The translations under genes and the position numbers were made by a program. Below the pieces are notes generated by a model. It did no database searches and had not been told where the DNA came from. It saw only the letters and a program-made list of their open reading frames with translations. This document shows positions 8,674 to 15,450 of a DNA stretch of 64,000 nucleotides, piece by piece (within the stretch, counting starts at the first letter, position 1; each line of letters starts with the position of its first letter). Source of the stretch: Planctomycetota bacterium (lineage in GTDB: Bacteria > Planctomycetota > UBA8742 > UBA2392); assembly GCA_020425605.1 (NCBI GenBank), contig JAGQRH010000016.1, positions 1 through 64,000 on the forward strand, read 5' to 3'.

Positions 8674-9783
8674 CTACTTCTCGGCCTCCTGCACGACCTT
8701 GACGAAGGCCATCAGCTCCTTCCAGCGATCGTCCTTGCGCAGCGCGTCGAGGTCGTTGTCGTGGCCCATCAGGTCGAACGCCCGGAACCCCTTGTTGATG
8801 CCCTTGTTCAGGAGCTCGAACGCGCGGTCGATGTCGGCTGCGGCTTTGGCCTTGCCTGCATCGTCGGCCTCCCAGGTCGTTGACCGCACGGCGTAGATAG
8901 CCGCCAGCCTGTAGGCCGACCAGCGGTGCCACAACTTGTCTGCCAGCGCATTCAGCTCGGTCTCCAGGGCAATCTGGATATCTTCGCGCGCGCCCACGAG
9001 GTCACCGGTACGGGCGCGACAGTCCGCCCGCGCCGTGTACGCGCCGATGACTTTCGGGAAAATCTTGATCTCGGTCGTGAATTCGTCGATCGCCTTTTCG
9101 TACTCGCCCTTGTGGCGCAGGTACAGCCCGGCGAACTCGTAGCCCGAGTTGCCGCCGGAAAACTTGAACTTCAGCTGCTCGGCGACGTCCTTCAGCTTTT
9201 CATACTCGCCCAGCTGGTAGTAGGCGCATGCGACGAACACCTGCGGCTCTTCGCCGGTCGGGTTCATTTTCTGCGCCTGCTGGTAGAACTTGAGGGCCTC
9301 TTTCGAATTGCCCTGCCAGCGCCTGCACTCGCCTTTGCGGGCGACACTGAGGATGTCTTTGCTGTTCAGCTCGACGGCTTTGCTGAAGTCTTCAAACGCG
9401 CGCTCGAAGTCCCCGAGGTTCAGGTAAATGTAGCCGCGCATCTGGTACCAGCCGTAGAACTTCGGCTGCAACTCGATCGCGCGGTCATCGTCGGCGATGG
9501 CTTTCTGGTATTCGCCCATCATCGCGAAGACCCGGGCGCGCTGGTTGAGCACGTTGGCGTCGTCGGGGTACTTGTCGACCAGCTTGTTTGCGAGGCCCAA
9601 CGCCGAGAAGTAGTTCCCGGCCATCATCTCGTTGTAGCAGGGCTCCAGCTCGGCGCGGGTGACGCCTGCGAGCATCTCTCCCGGCGCAGCCTGTGAAGGC
9701 GCCGGCGCATCGGCGATTGTGGTCCCGCCCGGCACGCACAGGGCGGCCGCAGTCAGCAACAGGCAGATGAAGGTCTTTGGCAT
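8674..9783 (-). CDS. Secreted tetratricopeptide-repeat protein
   Basis: Exported TPR protein, 369 residues, probably a periplasmic scaffold. After a signal peptide (MPKTFICLLLTAAALCVPGG) come about five to six TPR units, including NVLNQRARVFAMMGEYQKAI, the next unit with RGYIYLNLGDFERAFEDF, and a third with ARKGECRRWQGNSKEALKF, covering residues 75-300. GGGAG sits seven bases before the ATG at 9783. It lies downstream of the cyclophilin gene on the same strand with a 52-bp gap, so the two may be cotranscribed. Confidence 0.8.
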   Translation of the reverse strand: MPKTFICLLLTAAALCVPGGTTIADAPAPSQAAPGEMLAGVTRAELEPCYNEMMAGNYFSALGLANKLVDKYPDDANVLNQRARVFAMMGEYQKAIADDDRAIELQPKFYGWYQMRGYIYLNLGDFERAFEDFSKAVELNSKDILSVARKGECRRWQGNSKEALKFYQQAQKMNPTGEEPQVFVACAYYQLGEYEKLKDVAEQLKFKFSGGNSGYEFAGLYLRHKGEYEKAIDEFTTEIKIFPKVIGAYTARADCRARTGDLVGAREDIQIALETELNALADKLWHRWSAYRLAAIYAVRSTTWEADDAGKAKAAADIDRAFELLNKGINKGFRAFDLMGHDNDLDALRKDDRWKELMAFVKVVQEAEK

Positions 9784-9835
9784 TTCGCGCTCCCTTATGA
9801 CTACTGACCTGCAAGGGCGGCGCGTCTGCGACCGC

Positions 9836-11131
9836 CTACTCTTTCTCGGGCAGCTTTTCGACTTTGTATTCGTGGCCGCGCTTCGTGAGCACTTTGGCGC
9901 TGATGATTTTTGAGCCCAGGCGCAGCTTGTCCATTACGTCGAGGCCTTCCGACACCCGGCCGAAGACGGCGTAGCCTTCATCCAGGTGGTGCGTGGTCGC
10001 GCTGGCGAGGCAGAAATAGAACTGGCTGCCCGCGCTGTCGGGCTCAGCGCTGCGGGCCATGCCGAGTGCGCCGCGGAAGTGTTTGCGTTTTGCCTCGCGC
10101 TTGATGCTGTAGCCCGGACCGCCGGAGCCGGTGCCGTCCGGGTCGCCGCCCTGCACCACGAAGTGCGGCACCACGCGGTGGAAAACCAGCCCGTTGTAGA
10201 ACCCCTTCTCAACCAGCTCGATGAAACTGGCGACGGTGTTCGGCGCGTCGTCCTCGAACAGCGTAATCACCATGCGGCCCTGGTCGGTGATCATCTCGAC
10301 ACCCGGCAGGTCCTTCTCGGCGTCGTACAGCGCTTTCTCGGCGGGCCATGTCTCATCGAGTGTCTTGAAGGTTTCGGCGTATCGCTCCAGCCGCGCCTTC
10401 ACGGCCGGGCTGGGATTGGCGGCCAGCTGCGCCATGAGGTTTGCATTCGCGGCCTTGTAGTCGCCCCCTCTTGAGAGCAGCAGCGCGGGCAACAGGCAGT
10501 AGCTGCCGTATTCGGCGAGGTCCTCAACCTTGGCAAGCGGCAGCGCCTTCAGCTCGGACTCCGCTTCCTGGTATGCGACGCGCCCGGCGAGGTCGCCAAG
10601 CCCGATCAGCGCGCTCGCCTTCAGCACGTGCAACCGGAAGCGCTTGACAGGCTCGTCATCGAGCAGCTTCAGCATGCGCCGAAAGCCACGCTCGGCGATC
10701 TCAGTCTCGCCGCTGATCACGAACAACCGATAGCAGGCCGGGCTGTCGAGCGTGCTGCCGTCGCCGGCGAAGCGCTCGAACATGCGGTCCTTGTCAGCGC
10801 CGTAAAGCCCCTGCAGTTTTTCGGCGTCGTCGGCCTCGCCGAAAATCGTTGCGATGAAACGGATTTCGCCCGCGCGCTCTGCCTGCCAGCCCAGCGCCAC
10901 GCTCTCGGCGGGCGTGAGGTCTTTCCATTCCTCGGTGGCCTTGTCCACTTCGTCTAGAATCTTCAGCGCCTCAGCGAGCCGGTAGTGGGTCAGCGCAACT
11001 TCCGCGTCGGCGACGCGCACCTGGACGGATTCACGCATCTCATCACGCTCGGGTGGAGTTTCCTTCTGCTTTTGCACTGGAGTGCAGGCGCAGACAATCA
11101 GGGTGCAGATTCCGAGGGCAATCCATCGCAT
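9836..11131 (-). CDS. Peptidyl-prolyl isomerase lipoprotein (cyclophilin with N-terminal helical domain)
   Basis: Accelerates proline cis-trans isomerisation during folding of envelope proteins. The 431-residue protein starts with a lipoprotein signal (MRWIALGICTLIVCAC). About 250 residues of helical, TPR-like sequence follow. A C-terminal cyclophilin domain begins near residue 270 with DQGRMVITLFEDDAPNTVAS and includes FHRVVPHFVVQGGDP and GSQFYFCLA, the usual active-site segments. Starting at 11131 places the lipobox correctly. Fusion of a helical domain with cyclophilin is less common than a stand-alone PpiA. The gene is divergent from merR. Confidence 0.88.
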   Translation of the reverse strand: MRWIALGICTLIVCACTPVQKQKETPPERDEMRESVQVRVADAEVALTHYRLAEALKILDEVDKATEEWKDLTPAESVALGWQAERAGEIRFIATIFGEADDAEKLQGLYGADKDRMFERFAGDGSTLDSPACYRLFVISGETEIAERGFRRMLKLLDDEPVKRFRLHVLKASALIGLGDLAGRVAYQEAESELKALPLAKVEDLAEYGSYCLLPALLLSRGGDYKAANANLMAQLAANPSPAVKARLERYAETFKTLDETWPAEKALYDAEKDLPGVEMITDQGRMVITLFEDDAPNTVASFIELVEKGFYNGLVFHRVVPHFVVQGGDPDGTGSGGPGYSIKREAKRKHFRGALGMARSAEPDSAGSQFYFCLASATTHHLDEGYAVFGRVSEGLDVMDKLRLGSKIISAKVLTKRGHEYKVEKLPEKE

Positions 11132-11209
11132 GGTGCTATCCAAAGTTACGTCCCTGCCGCTGGCAAGGTCATCATTCGACGGAATTTGGGAATGGCGTGA
11201 CAATCCAAT

Positions 11210-11225
11210 CCGTATGAAACTACGG
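11210..11225 (+). promoter_or_regulatory. Probable MerR operator
   Basis: CCGTATGAAACTACGG is a dyad with 5-bp arms (CCGTA/TACGG), closely resembling the core of the classical mer operator. It lies just upstream of the merR ribosome-binding site (AAGGAG, 11228-11233), so it could mediate autoregulation of the merR operon. The -35 and -10 boxes are not clear: GTGACA at 11197 and TAAGGA at 11227 are further apart than the usual 19 bp. Confidence 0.5.
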
Positions 11226-11239
11226 GTAAGGAGTCTGCC

Positions 11240-11653
11240 ATGAACATGACTGTGGGTGAGCTTTCAAAACAGGCCGGGGTAAACCTGGAAACCGTGCGCT
11301 TCTACGAGAAGCAGAAGCTGATGCCGCGGCCTGAGCGTACATCAGGCGGGCACCGAGTTTACGGCGATGCAGACGTTGAGCGCCTCAAGTTCATCCAGCG
11401 CGCCAAGTGGGTGGGGTTCACGCTGAAGGAAATCCGCACACTGATGCGCGTGCGCGAGGCCGACCCGACCGAAAGCTGTGAAGACGTCATGGACCTCGCG
11501 CGCCGCAAAGTCGTTGAAATCGAAGAAAAGCTGGCCGAGCTCGGTGAGATGCGCAAAGCCCTCCACCGCTTCATCGACTGTTGCCCCAATATCGACGCCG
11601 GGCATTGTCAGGTGCTGCACGGAATTGAACAGGTTTCTGAGCCAAAGGCTTGA
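11240..11653 (+). CDS. MerR-family metal-responsive regulator (mercury-type cysteines)
   Basis: DNA-binding metal sensor, 137 residues. The N-terminal winged helix (MTVGELSKQAGVNLETVRFY) is followed by a long dimerisation helix and a C-terminal metal loop. Cysteines at 80, 114, 115 and 123 reproduce the spacing of the three Hg(II) ligands of mercury MerR (82, 117 and 126): 34-35 residues, then 9. Hg or a related soft metal is therefore the likely signal. GGAG precedes the ATG. It is the first gene of a plus-strand run with a barrel protein and two HMA-domain lipoproteins, and it probably controls them and itself. Confidence 0.85.
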   Translation: MNMTVGELSKQAGVNLETVRFYEKQKLMPRPERTSGGHRVYGDADVERLKFIQRAKWVGFTLKEIRTLMRVREADPTESCEDVMDLARRKVVEIEEKLAELGEMRKALHRFIDCCPNIDAGHCQVLHGIEQVSEPKA

Positions 11654-11716
11654 ACCCGTAGTGAGGTACCAGTGTAGTGTCAGCCTCCCGGTGGTGCGGG
11701 TAACGAGAAAGTCTTG

Positions 11717-12616
11717 ATGCGCTTCATCTTACGCTGACTCATCCTGCTGCTGCCGGCCGTGCTGCCGGCTAGCCTGTTTGCCCACAACACTCTGTTTGGC
11801 CACGCGCCCCGGACCATCTGGAAAGGCGGCATGGAGATTGAGGCCGAGTACGAGTGGCAGATCTTCAAACGCTTCTATGAGGAAGACCACCCGGCCGCGA
11901 ATCCTCGCGACGACCAGGTGACCATTCACGGCTTCACGGCGGCCTGGACGTACGGGCTGCACCGCGACTGGGCGGTCCGCGTTTCCGTGCCGGTGATGTT
12001 CGCAACCCACACCAGCAAGGACGACACGGAGTCGCGTTTCGGGCTGGGCAACATCCCGTTCTCGTTGAAGTGGCGCTTCTACAATGACCCGTTTCCCGGC
12101 GGCTCGATCCAGTCGGGCGCCTGGGTGCGGGTGACTGTCCCGACGGCCGACCGCTCGGAAGACGGCAAGCTGCTGGGCGAAGACATCGAGTTCGGCAACG
12201 AAACCTGGAACTTCCAGCTGGGCTGGACCGCCAGCTACAGCACGCGACAGTTCTACTTCTGGTTCGACGTCGCCGCCGACGCGAGCACCCGGCGCTCCGG
12301 TACGGGCGCGGGGCCGGGCATCGCATTCCACCCGGCGTTTGCGTGGCGCGTGTTTGAATTGACCAGCTACAAGGACTTCGACCTGATCCTGCTGATCGAG
12401 TCGGACTTCGCGATGCAGGCCAAGGGCTCGGTCAACAGCCACCAGAACCCGAATTCAGGCTGGATCAAGACGCACCTTGAGGGCGGGATCCAGATGAACA
12501 TTACCAACCGGATTGAGATCAAGTTCGGGTACCACCTGCCGCTGTACAGGCGTTTCTTTGGGCGGCAGTTCGTCCACGAGGGCGAGTTCAAGTTTTCCTT
12601 CAACTACCTCATCTAG
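11717..12616 (+). CDS. Outer-membrane beta-barrel protein with in-frame TGA in its signal peptide
   Basis: Likely outer-membrane channel of the transporter/MetA-pathway type: alternating amphipathic strands with many aromatic residues (DWAVRVSVPVMFAT, QFYFWFDVAADAS, RIEIKFGYHLPLYRRF) and a C-terminal strand ending in phenylalanine (GEFKFSFNYLI). The only start giving a proper signal peptide is ATG 11717 (MRFILR, then LILLLPAVLPASLFA), but codon 7 (11735-11737) is TGA. A GTG at 11759 restores an open frame but leaves a truncated signal. Possible causes are a nonsense mutation or sequence error, or recoding. A 9-bp hairpin (11749-11773) follows the TGA at SECIS-like spacing. The gene is in the MerR operon. 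Confidence 0.65.
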
Positions 12617-12623
12617 GTGAGCC

Positions 12624-13079
12624 ATGAAAATGAAACTGATGCTTGGGTTGCTGCTCGGTGTGCTGTTGGCCGGCTGCCAGACGGCGCCCGTGGACAACAC
12701 CAGCAAGGTCAACAAAGAGCCGACGCCCAAAGAAAACACCGCGCCGGCGAACAACTCGACGACTGAGCCTGAGCCGACACCCGAGCCGGAAGTCGACCCG
12801 GATGTGGTCAAGGGCCAGGACGGCAAGGAAGTGATCTTCGTCCTCGGCGTAGACGGCATGGACTGAGGACAGTGAGCGACGGGCATCATTGATGCCCTCG
12901 AATCCCGGTCCGGGATTACCGCAGCAAAGACTGACATCATCGAAGCCATCGTGTACCTGAAAGGCAAGGCGGGCACCCAGTTGAAGAAGAGCGAGGTACG
13001 CGCAATAGTGGAAGACGACTACGGCTTCGGATTCCGCTCGCTCGAAACGACCGACAAAAAGTGGGATGACCTGCCGTAG
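12624..13079 (+). CDS. HMA-domain lipoprotein, selenoprotein candidate with U-x-x-U metal site
   Basis: Predicted outer or inner membrane-anchored soft-metal-binding protein, 151 residues if TGA is read as selenocysteine. It has a lipoprotein signal (MKMKLMLGLLLGVLLAGC) and a Thr/Pro/Glu-rich linker (20-62), then a heavy-metal-associated domain: VIFVLGVDGMD, TGA at codon 81, GQ, TGA at codon 84, then ATGIIDALESRSGI. The end, EDDYGFGFRS, is typical of HMA domains. The two TGAs (12864-12866 and 12873-12875) stand exactly where the family has the C-x-x-C metal ligands, and the frame then stays open to TAG at 13079. Ordinary gene calling would stop at residue 80. Two hairpins follow the TGAs. It is in the MerR operon, directly before a C-x-x-C paralogue. 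Confidence 0.8.
12881..12917 (+). promoter_or_regulatory. Candidate SECIS hairpins of the HMA selenoprotein
   Basis: Two adjacent hairpins follow the two TGA codons. The first is GGGCATC-ATT-GATGCCC (12881-12897), with its loop about 22 bases after the first TGA. The second is AATCCCG-GTC-CGGGATT (12901-12917), with its loop about 33 bases after the second TGA. A GGTC loop motif also occurs in the E. coli fdhF SECIS. Bacterial SECIS elements lie inside the coding region just after UGA, so the positions are suitable. No folding was computed. Confidence 0.55.
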
Positions 13080-13114
13080 CAGACTGTTAAGACAGCGGAC
13101 TACGGAGCAGACAG

Positions 13115-13495
13115 ATGAAGAAGATCATGATGGTTGCCGTCGCGGCGCTGGCGCTGGCCGGTTGCACGCAGTCGGATTCGCAGGAACCGACGCAGGCGCC
13201 CTCCACGGAACAGGCGAAGCCGGCCGAGCAGACCAAGAAGGACGATACGGTGAGCAACGCGCAGCTCGTAACATACGAGGTCAAGGTAGACGGCATGATG
13301 TGTGACGGCTGCAAGAAGCACGTCACCGACATCCTTTCCGCGCAGGAAGGCGTCAACGACGTGACGGTCGACCTCAAGACCGGCACCGCCATCGTGCACG
13401 TGAAGCCGGGCGCAAACTTCGACGAGGCCAAGGCCAAAGACGCTCTCGACGTCGACGACTACAAACTCACCGCCTGCACACGCATCGCCAACTAG
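13115..13495 (+). CDS. HMA-domain lipoprotein with C-x-x-C metal site
   Basis: Membrane-anchored heavy-metal-associated protein, 126 residues. The lipoprotein signal (MKKIMMVAVAALALAGC) and a Gln/Glu/Pro/Lys linker (18-45) lead to an HMA domain with VDGMMCDGCKKHV (Cys63 and Cys66), EGVNDVTVDLKTGTAIVHV and a C-terminal YKLTAC. It likely binds Cu, Hg or another soft metal outside the cytoplasm and may pass it to a partner. GGAG lies seven bases before the ATG. It directly follows the U-x-x-U paralogue and has the same architecture, making a natural cysteine/selenocysteine pair in one MerR-led operon. Confidence 0.88.
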   Translation: MKKIMMVAVAALALAGCTQSDSQEPTQAPSTEQAKPAEQTKKDDTVSNAQLVTYEVKVDGMMCDGCKKHVTDILSAQEGVNDVTVDLKTGTAIVHVKPGANFDEAKAKDALDVDDYKLTACTRIAN

Positions 13496-13568
13496 CACGC
13501 GGAATAGCCCACGGCCGCTTTCTGTTTGTTTGATGGGTTGTTAGACATCGAACCATCAGGAGGCGGCC

Positions 13569-14435
13569 ATGCTGCGCACACCGAAGAAGATCATCACAGC
13601 GCATCGCCAGTCAGAAGGCGGCGGGTTCATCGTGCGGCGGCCCTTTCCCACCAACGGCCTCGACATGGTCGACCCGTTTCTGCTGCTCGATGAAATGGGG
13701 CCCGCAGACTACGCGCCCGGCAAGGCCGTCGGTGCACCGGATCACCCCCACCGCGGTTTCGAGACCGTGACCTACATGCTCGCGGGCGAATTCACCCACG
13801 AAGACAGCGCGGGCCACAAGGGCACGCTGCGCCCCGGCGACGTGCAGTGGATGACGGCCGGCGCGGGCGTCGTGCACAGCGAGTTGCCGTCTGAGCGGAT
13901 CATGAAGGAAGGCGGGCGCGTCCACGGCTTCCAGTTGTGGGTCAACCTGCCCGCGCGCGACAAGATGATCGCCCCGCGCTACCAGGAAGTCAGCGCGGCA
14001 AGCATCCCCAAGGCACACAGCGAAGACGGCAAGGCGCACGCGGCCGTGATTGCCGGTGAGGCGCTGGGTGTCAGCGCCGTGATCGACACCCACACGCCGA
14101 TCATCTACCACGACTGGACCCTCCAGCCCGGCGCCGACGTGACCACGAAGGTTGCAGGCGAGATCAACGTGTTCGCCTACGTGTTCGAGGGTGAAGCGCT
14201 GGTCGGCGGCGAGAAACTGACCGAAGGCCAGGTTGCGTTTCTTGGCGACGGCGACGAAGTGCAACTCGGCGCGCCCGAAGGCGCCGCACAGCCCGCCCGG
14301 CTGCTGTTGATCGGCGGCAAGCCGCTGGGAGAGCCGGTTGCGCGCTACGGACCATTCGTGATGAACACAGCCGATGAAATCGTGCAGGCCGTCCGCGACT
14401 TCCAGGACGGCAAGCTGGGCGAAATCGTCCGCTGA
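13569..14435 (+). CDS. Pirin family protein
   Basis: Bicupin of the pirin/YhhW family; some members act as quercetin 2,3-dioxygenases, others have unknown roles. Metal ligands are visible in DHPHRGFETVTYM (two histidines) and in GVVHSE (His and Glu). The C-terminal cupin (TKVAGEINVFAYVFEGEALVGGE) is complete, and 288 residues is the standard length. AGGAGG precedes the ATG by six bases. It follows the metal operon after a 73-bp gap with its own ribosome-binding site; a functional link with metal resistance is not evident. A large palindromic repeat lies immediately downstream. Confidence 0.92.
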   Translation: MLRTPKKIITAHRQSEGGGFIVRRPFPTNGLDMVDPFLLLDEMGPADYAPGKAVGAPDHPHRGFETVTYMLAGEFTHEDSAGHKGTLRPGDVQWMTAGAGVVHSELPSERIMKEGGRVHGFQLWVNLPARDKMIAPRYQEVSAASIPKAHSEDGKAHAAVIAGEALGVSAVIDTHTPIIYHDWTLQPGADVTTKVAGEINVFAYVFEGEALVGGEKLTEGQVAFLGDGDEVQLGAPEGAAQPARLLLIGGKPLGEPVARYGPFVMNTADEIVQAVRDFQDGKLGEIVR

Positions 14436-14450
14436 TTGAGCTGCATCTGG

Positions 14451-14597
14451 AACCGCTAAGGACCGTAAAGCACCGCGAAGAACTGCGATGACAACCAAAG
14501 GTACACATCAGTGAACATTCGGGCTTTGCACCGATGTTCAGGTATGTGCACCGATGGTTGCTTTGGCGGTTGCCCTTCTTCGCGGTCCTTAGCGGTT
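14451..14597. repeat. 147-bp imperfect palindrome between convergent genes
   Basis: The ends AACCGCTAAGGACCG (14451-14465) and CGGTCCTTAGCGGTT (14583-14597) are perfect inverted copies. Further in, CGCGAAGAA pairs with TTCTTCGCG, and a 27-bp inner pair (14483-14509 region with the 14535-14570 region) matches at about 21 positions. The whole gap between the pirin and surE genes can thus fold into one long hairpin. It may work as a two-way terminator or be a small mobile palindrome; the 7-base periodicity resembles the other intergenic repeats here. Confidence 0.65.
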
Positions 14598-14605
14598 AAA
14601 TGCCG

Positions 14606-15391
14606 CTACAGCTTGAAGTCCTTGAAGGCGTCGACGATGCCGGGCTCGTTGATGCGGCTGACTTCGTACTTCATGGGCGTGATGCTGATGAAGCCTTCGC
14701 GGATGGCCACGGTGTCCAGCTCCGGGTCGGTCTGTTTGTCGCGCGCGGCCTTCACGTCGTCCCAGACCGGCCAGTAGTAGCTGCGCCCGTCGGGTGCCTC
14801 GCGCTCGAGGAAATTGTCGCCCTTGATGGTCGGGTTTTGGCGCGTCACGCGAATGCCCTTGATCTGCTCGCGCGGGATCGGCGGCAAATTGATGTTATAG
14901 AGCCAGGCATTGCGCGAATGCTTGGCTGCCATGACTTTCCGAATCAGGTCGGCGCACAGCTGGTCCAGCCCGCCCCATTCCACCTTGTTCGTCCAGTTGG
15001 CCAGGCTGAACGCGATGCTGGGCACGCCGAAGCCGTGCGCCTCGGCCGCGGCCGAGACCGTGCCGCTGTGAAACACATTCCAGCCGAGGTTGCCGCCGTG
15101 GTTGATTCCGGACAGGCACAGGTCCGGTGGCCGATCCAGCAGCTTGATCATCGCCAGCCGAACACAGTCGCATGGCGTGCCCCCCACCGCGACGCGCATG
15201 ACCTCGCTGTGGGTGTGCGGCAGTCGATAGGCAAAGACCGGGTGACGAATCGTGATGGCGTGGCTTTGTGCACTGTGCTCACGCTCAGGCGCGACGACAT
15301 AGACTTCGCCGCCGAGGCGCTGCGCCGCCTGTTCCAGCGCGACCAGTCCGGGCGCGTTCATGCCGTCGTCGTTTGTGATCAGGATTCGCAT
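14606..15391 (-). CDS. surE: 5'-nucleotidase SurE
   Basis: Metal-dependent survival protein SurE, which dephosphorylates nucleoside monophosphates and may also hydrolyse short polyphosphates. The N-terminus MRILITNDDGMNAPGL carries the paired metal-binding aspartates; SGINHGGNLG near residue 97 and SAAAEAHGFGVPSIAFS are the other conserved blocks. At 261 residues it has the usual length. The ATG at 15391 is followed immediately by the motif, so the start is secure. It is separated from the upstream peptidase gene by a 59-bp gap filled by an inverted repeat. Confidence 0.96.
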   Translation of the reverse strand: MRILITNDDGMNAPGLVALEQAAQRLGGEVYVVAPEREHSAQSHAITIRHPVFAYRLPHTHSEVMRVAVGGTPCDCVRLAMIKLLDRPPDLCLSGINHGGNLGWNVFHSGTVSAAAEAHGFGVPSIAFSLANWTNKVEWGGLDQLCADLIRKVMAAKHSRNAWLYNINLPPIPREQIKGIRVTRQNPTIKGDNFLEREAPDGRSYYWPVWDDVKAARDKQTDPELDTVAIREGFISITPMKYEVSRINEPGIVDAFKDFKL

Positions 15392-15401
15392 GGTCTGTTT
15401 C

Positions 15402-15449
15402 CGGTTGTCAGAAGCTACAACTCCGCGCGCGCGCGTACACTGACAACCG
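15402..15449. repeat. Inverted repeat between metallopeptidase and surE
   Basis: CGGTTGTCAG (15402-15411) and CTGACAACCG (15440-15449) are perfect inverted copies around a CG-alternating centre. The motif GGTTGTC is the same as in the repeat at 3925-3976. It begins two bases beyond the peptidase stop codon and could act as an intercistronic hairpin. Confidence 0.6.
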
Positions 15450-15450
15450 T

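Noticed and set aside
11197-11232. GTGACA and TAAGGA as a classic MerR promoter
   Set aside because: Spacing is 24 bases, too long for the 19-bp MerR promoters; only the dyad was kept.
11240-13495. Idea that the organism reads TGA as Trp or another amino acid throughout
   Set aside because: Many genes here clearly end with TGA (merR, pirin, pheA, lolA, RsbW-like, MobB-like, acyl-CoA carboxylase, DinB-like). Only TGA at redox or metal positions is read through, so recoding must be context-dependent.
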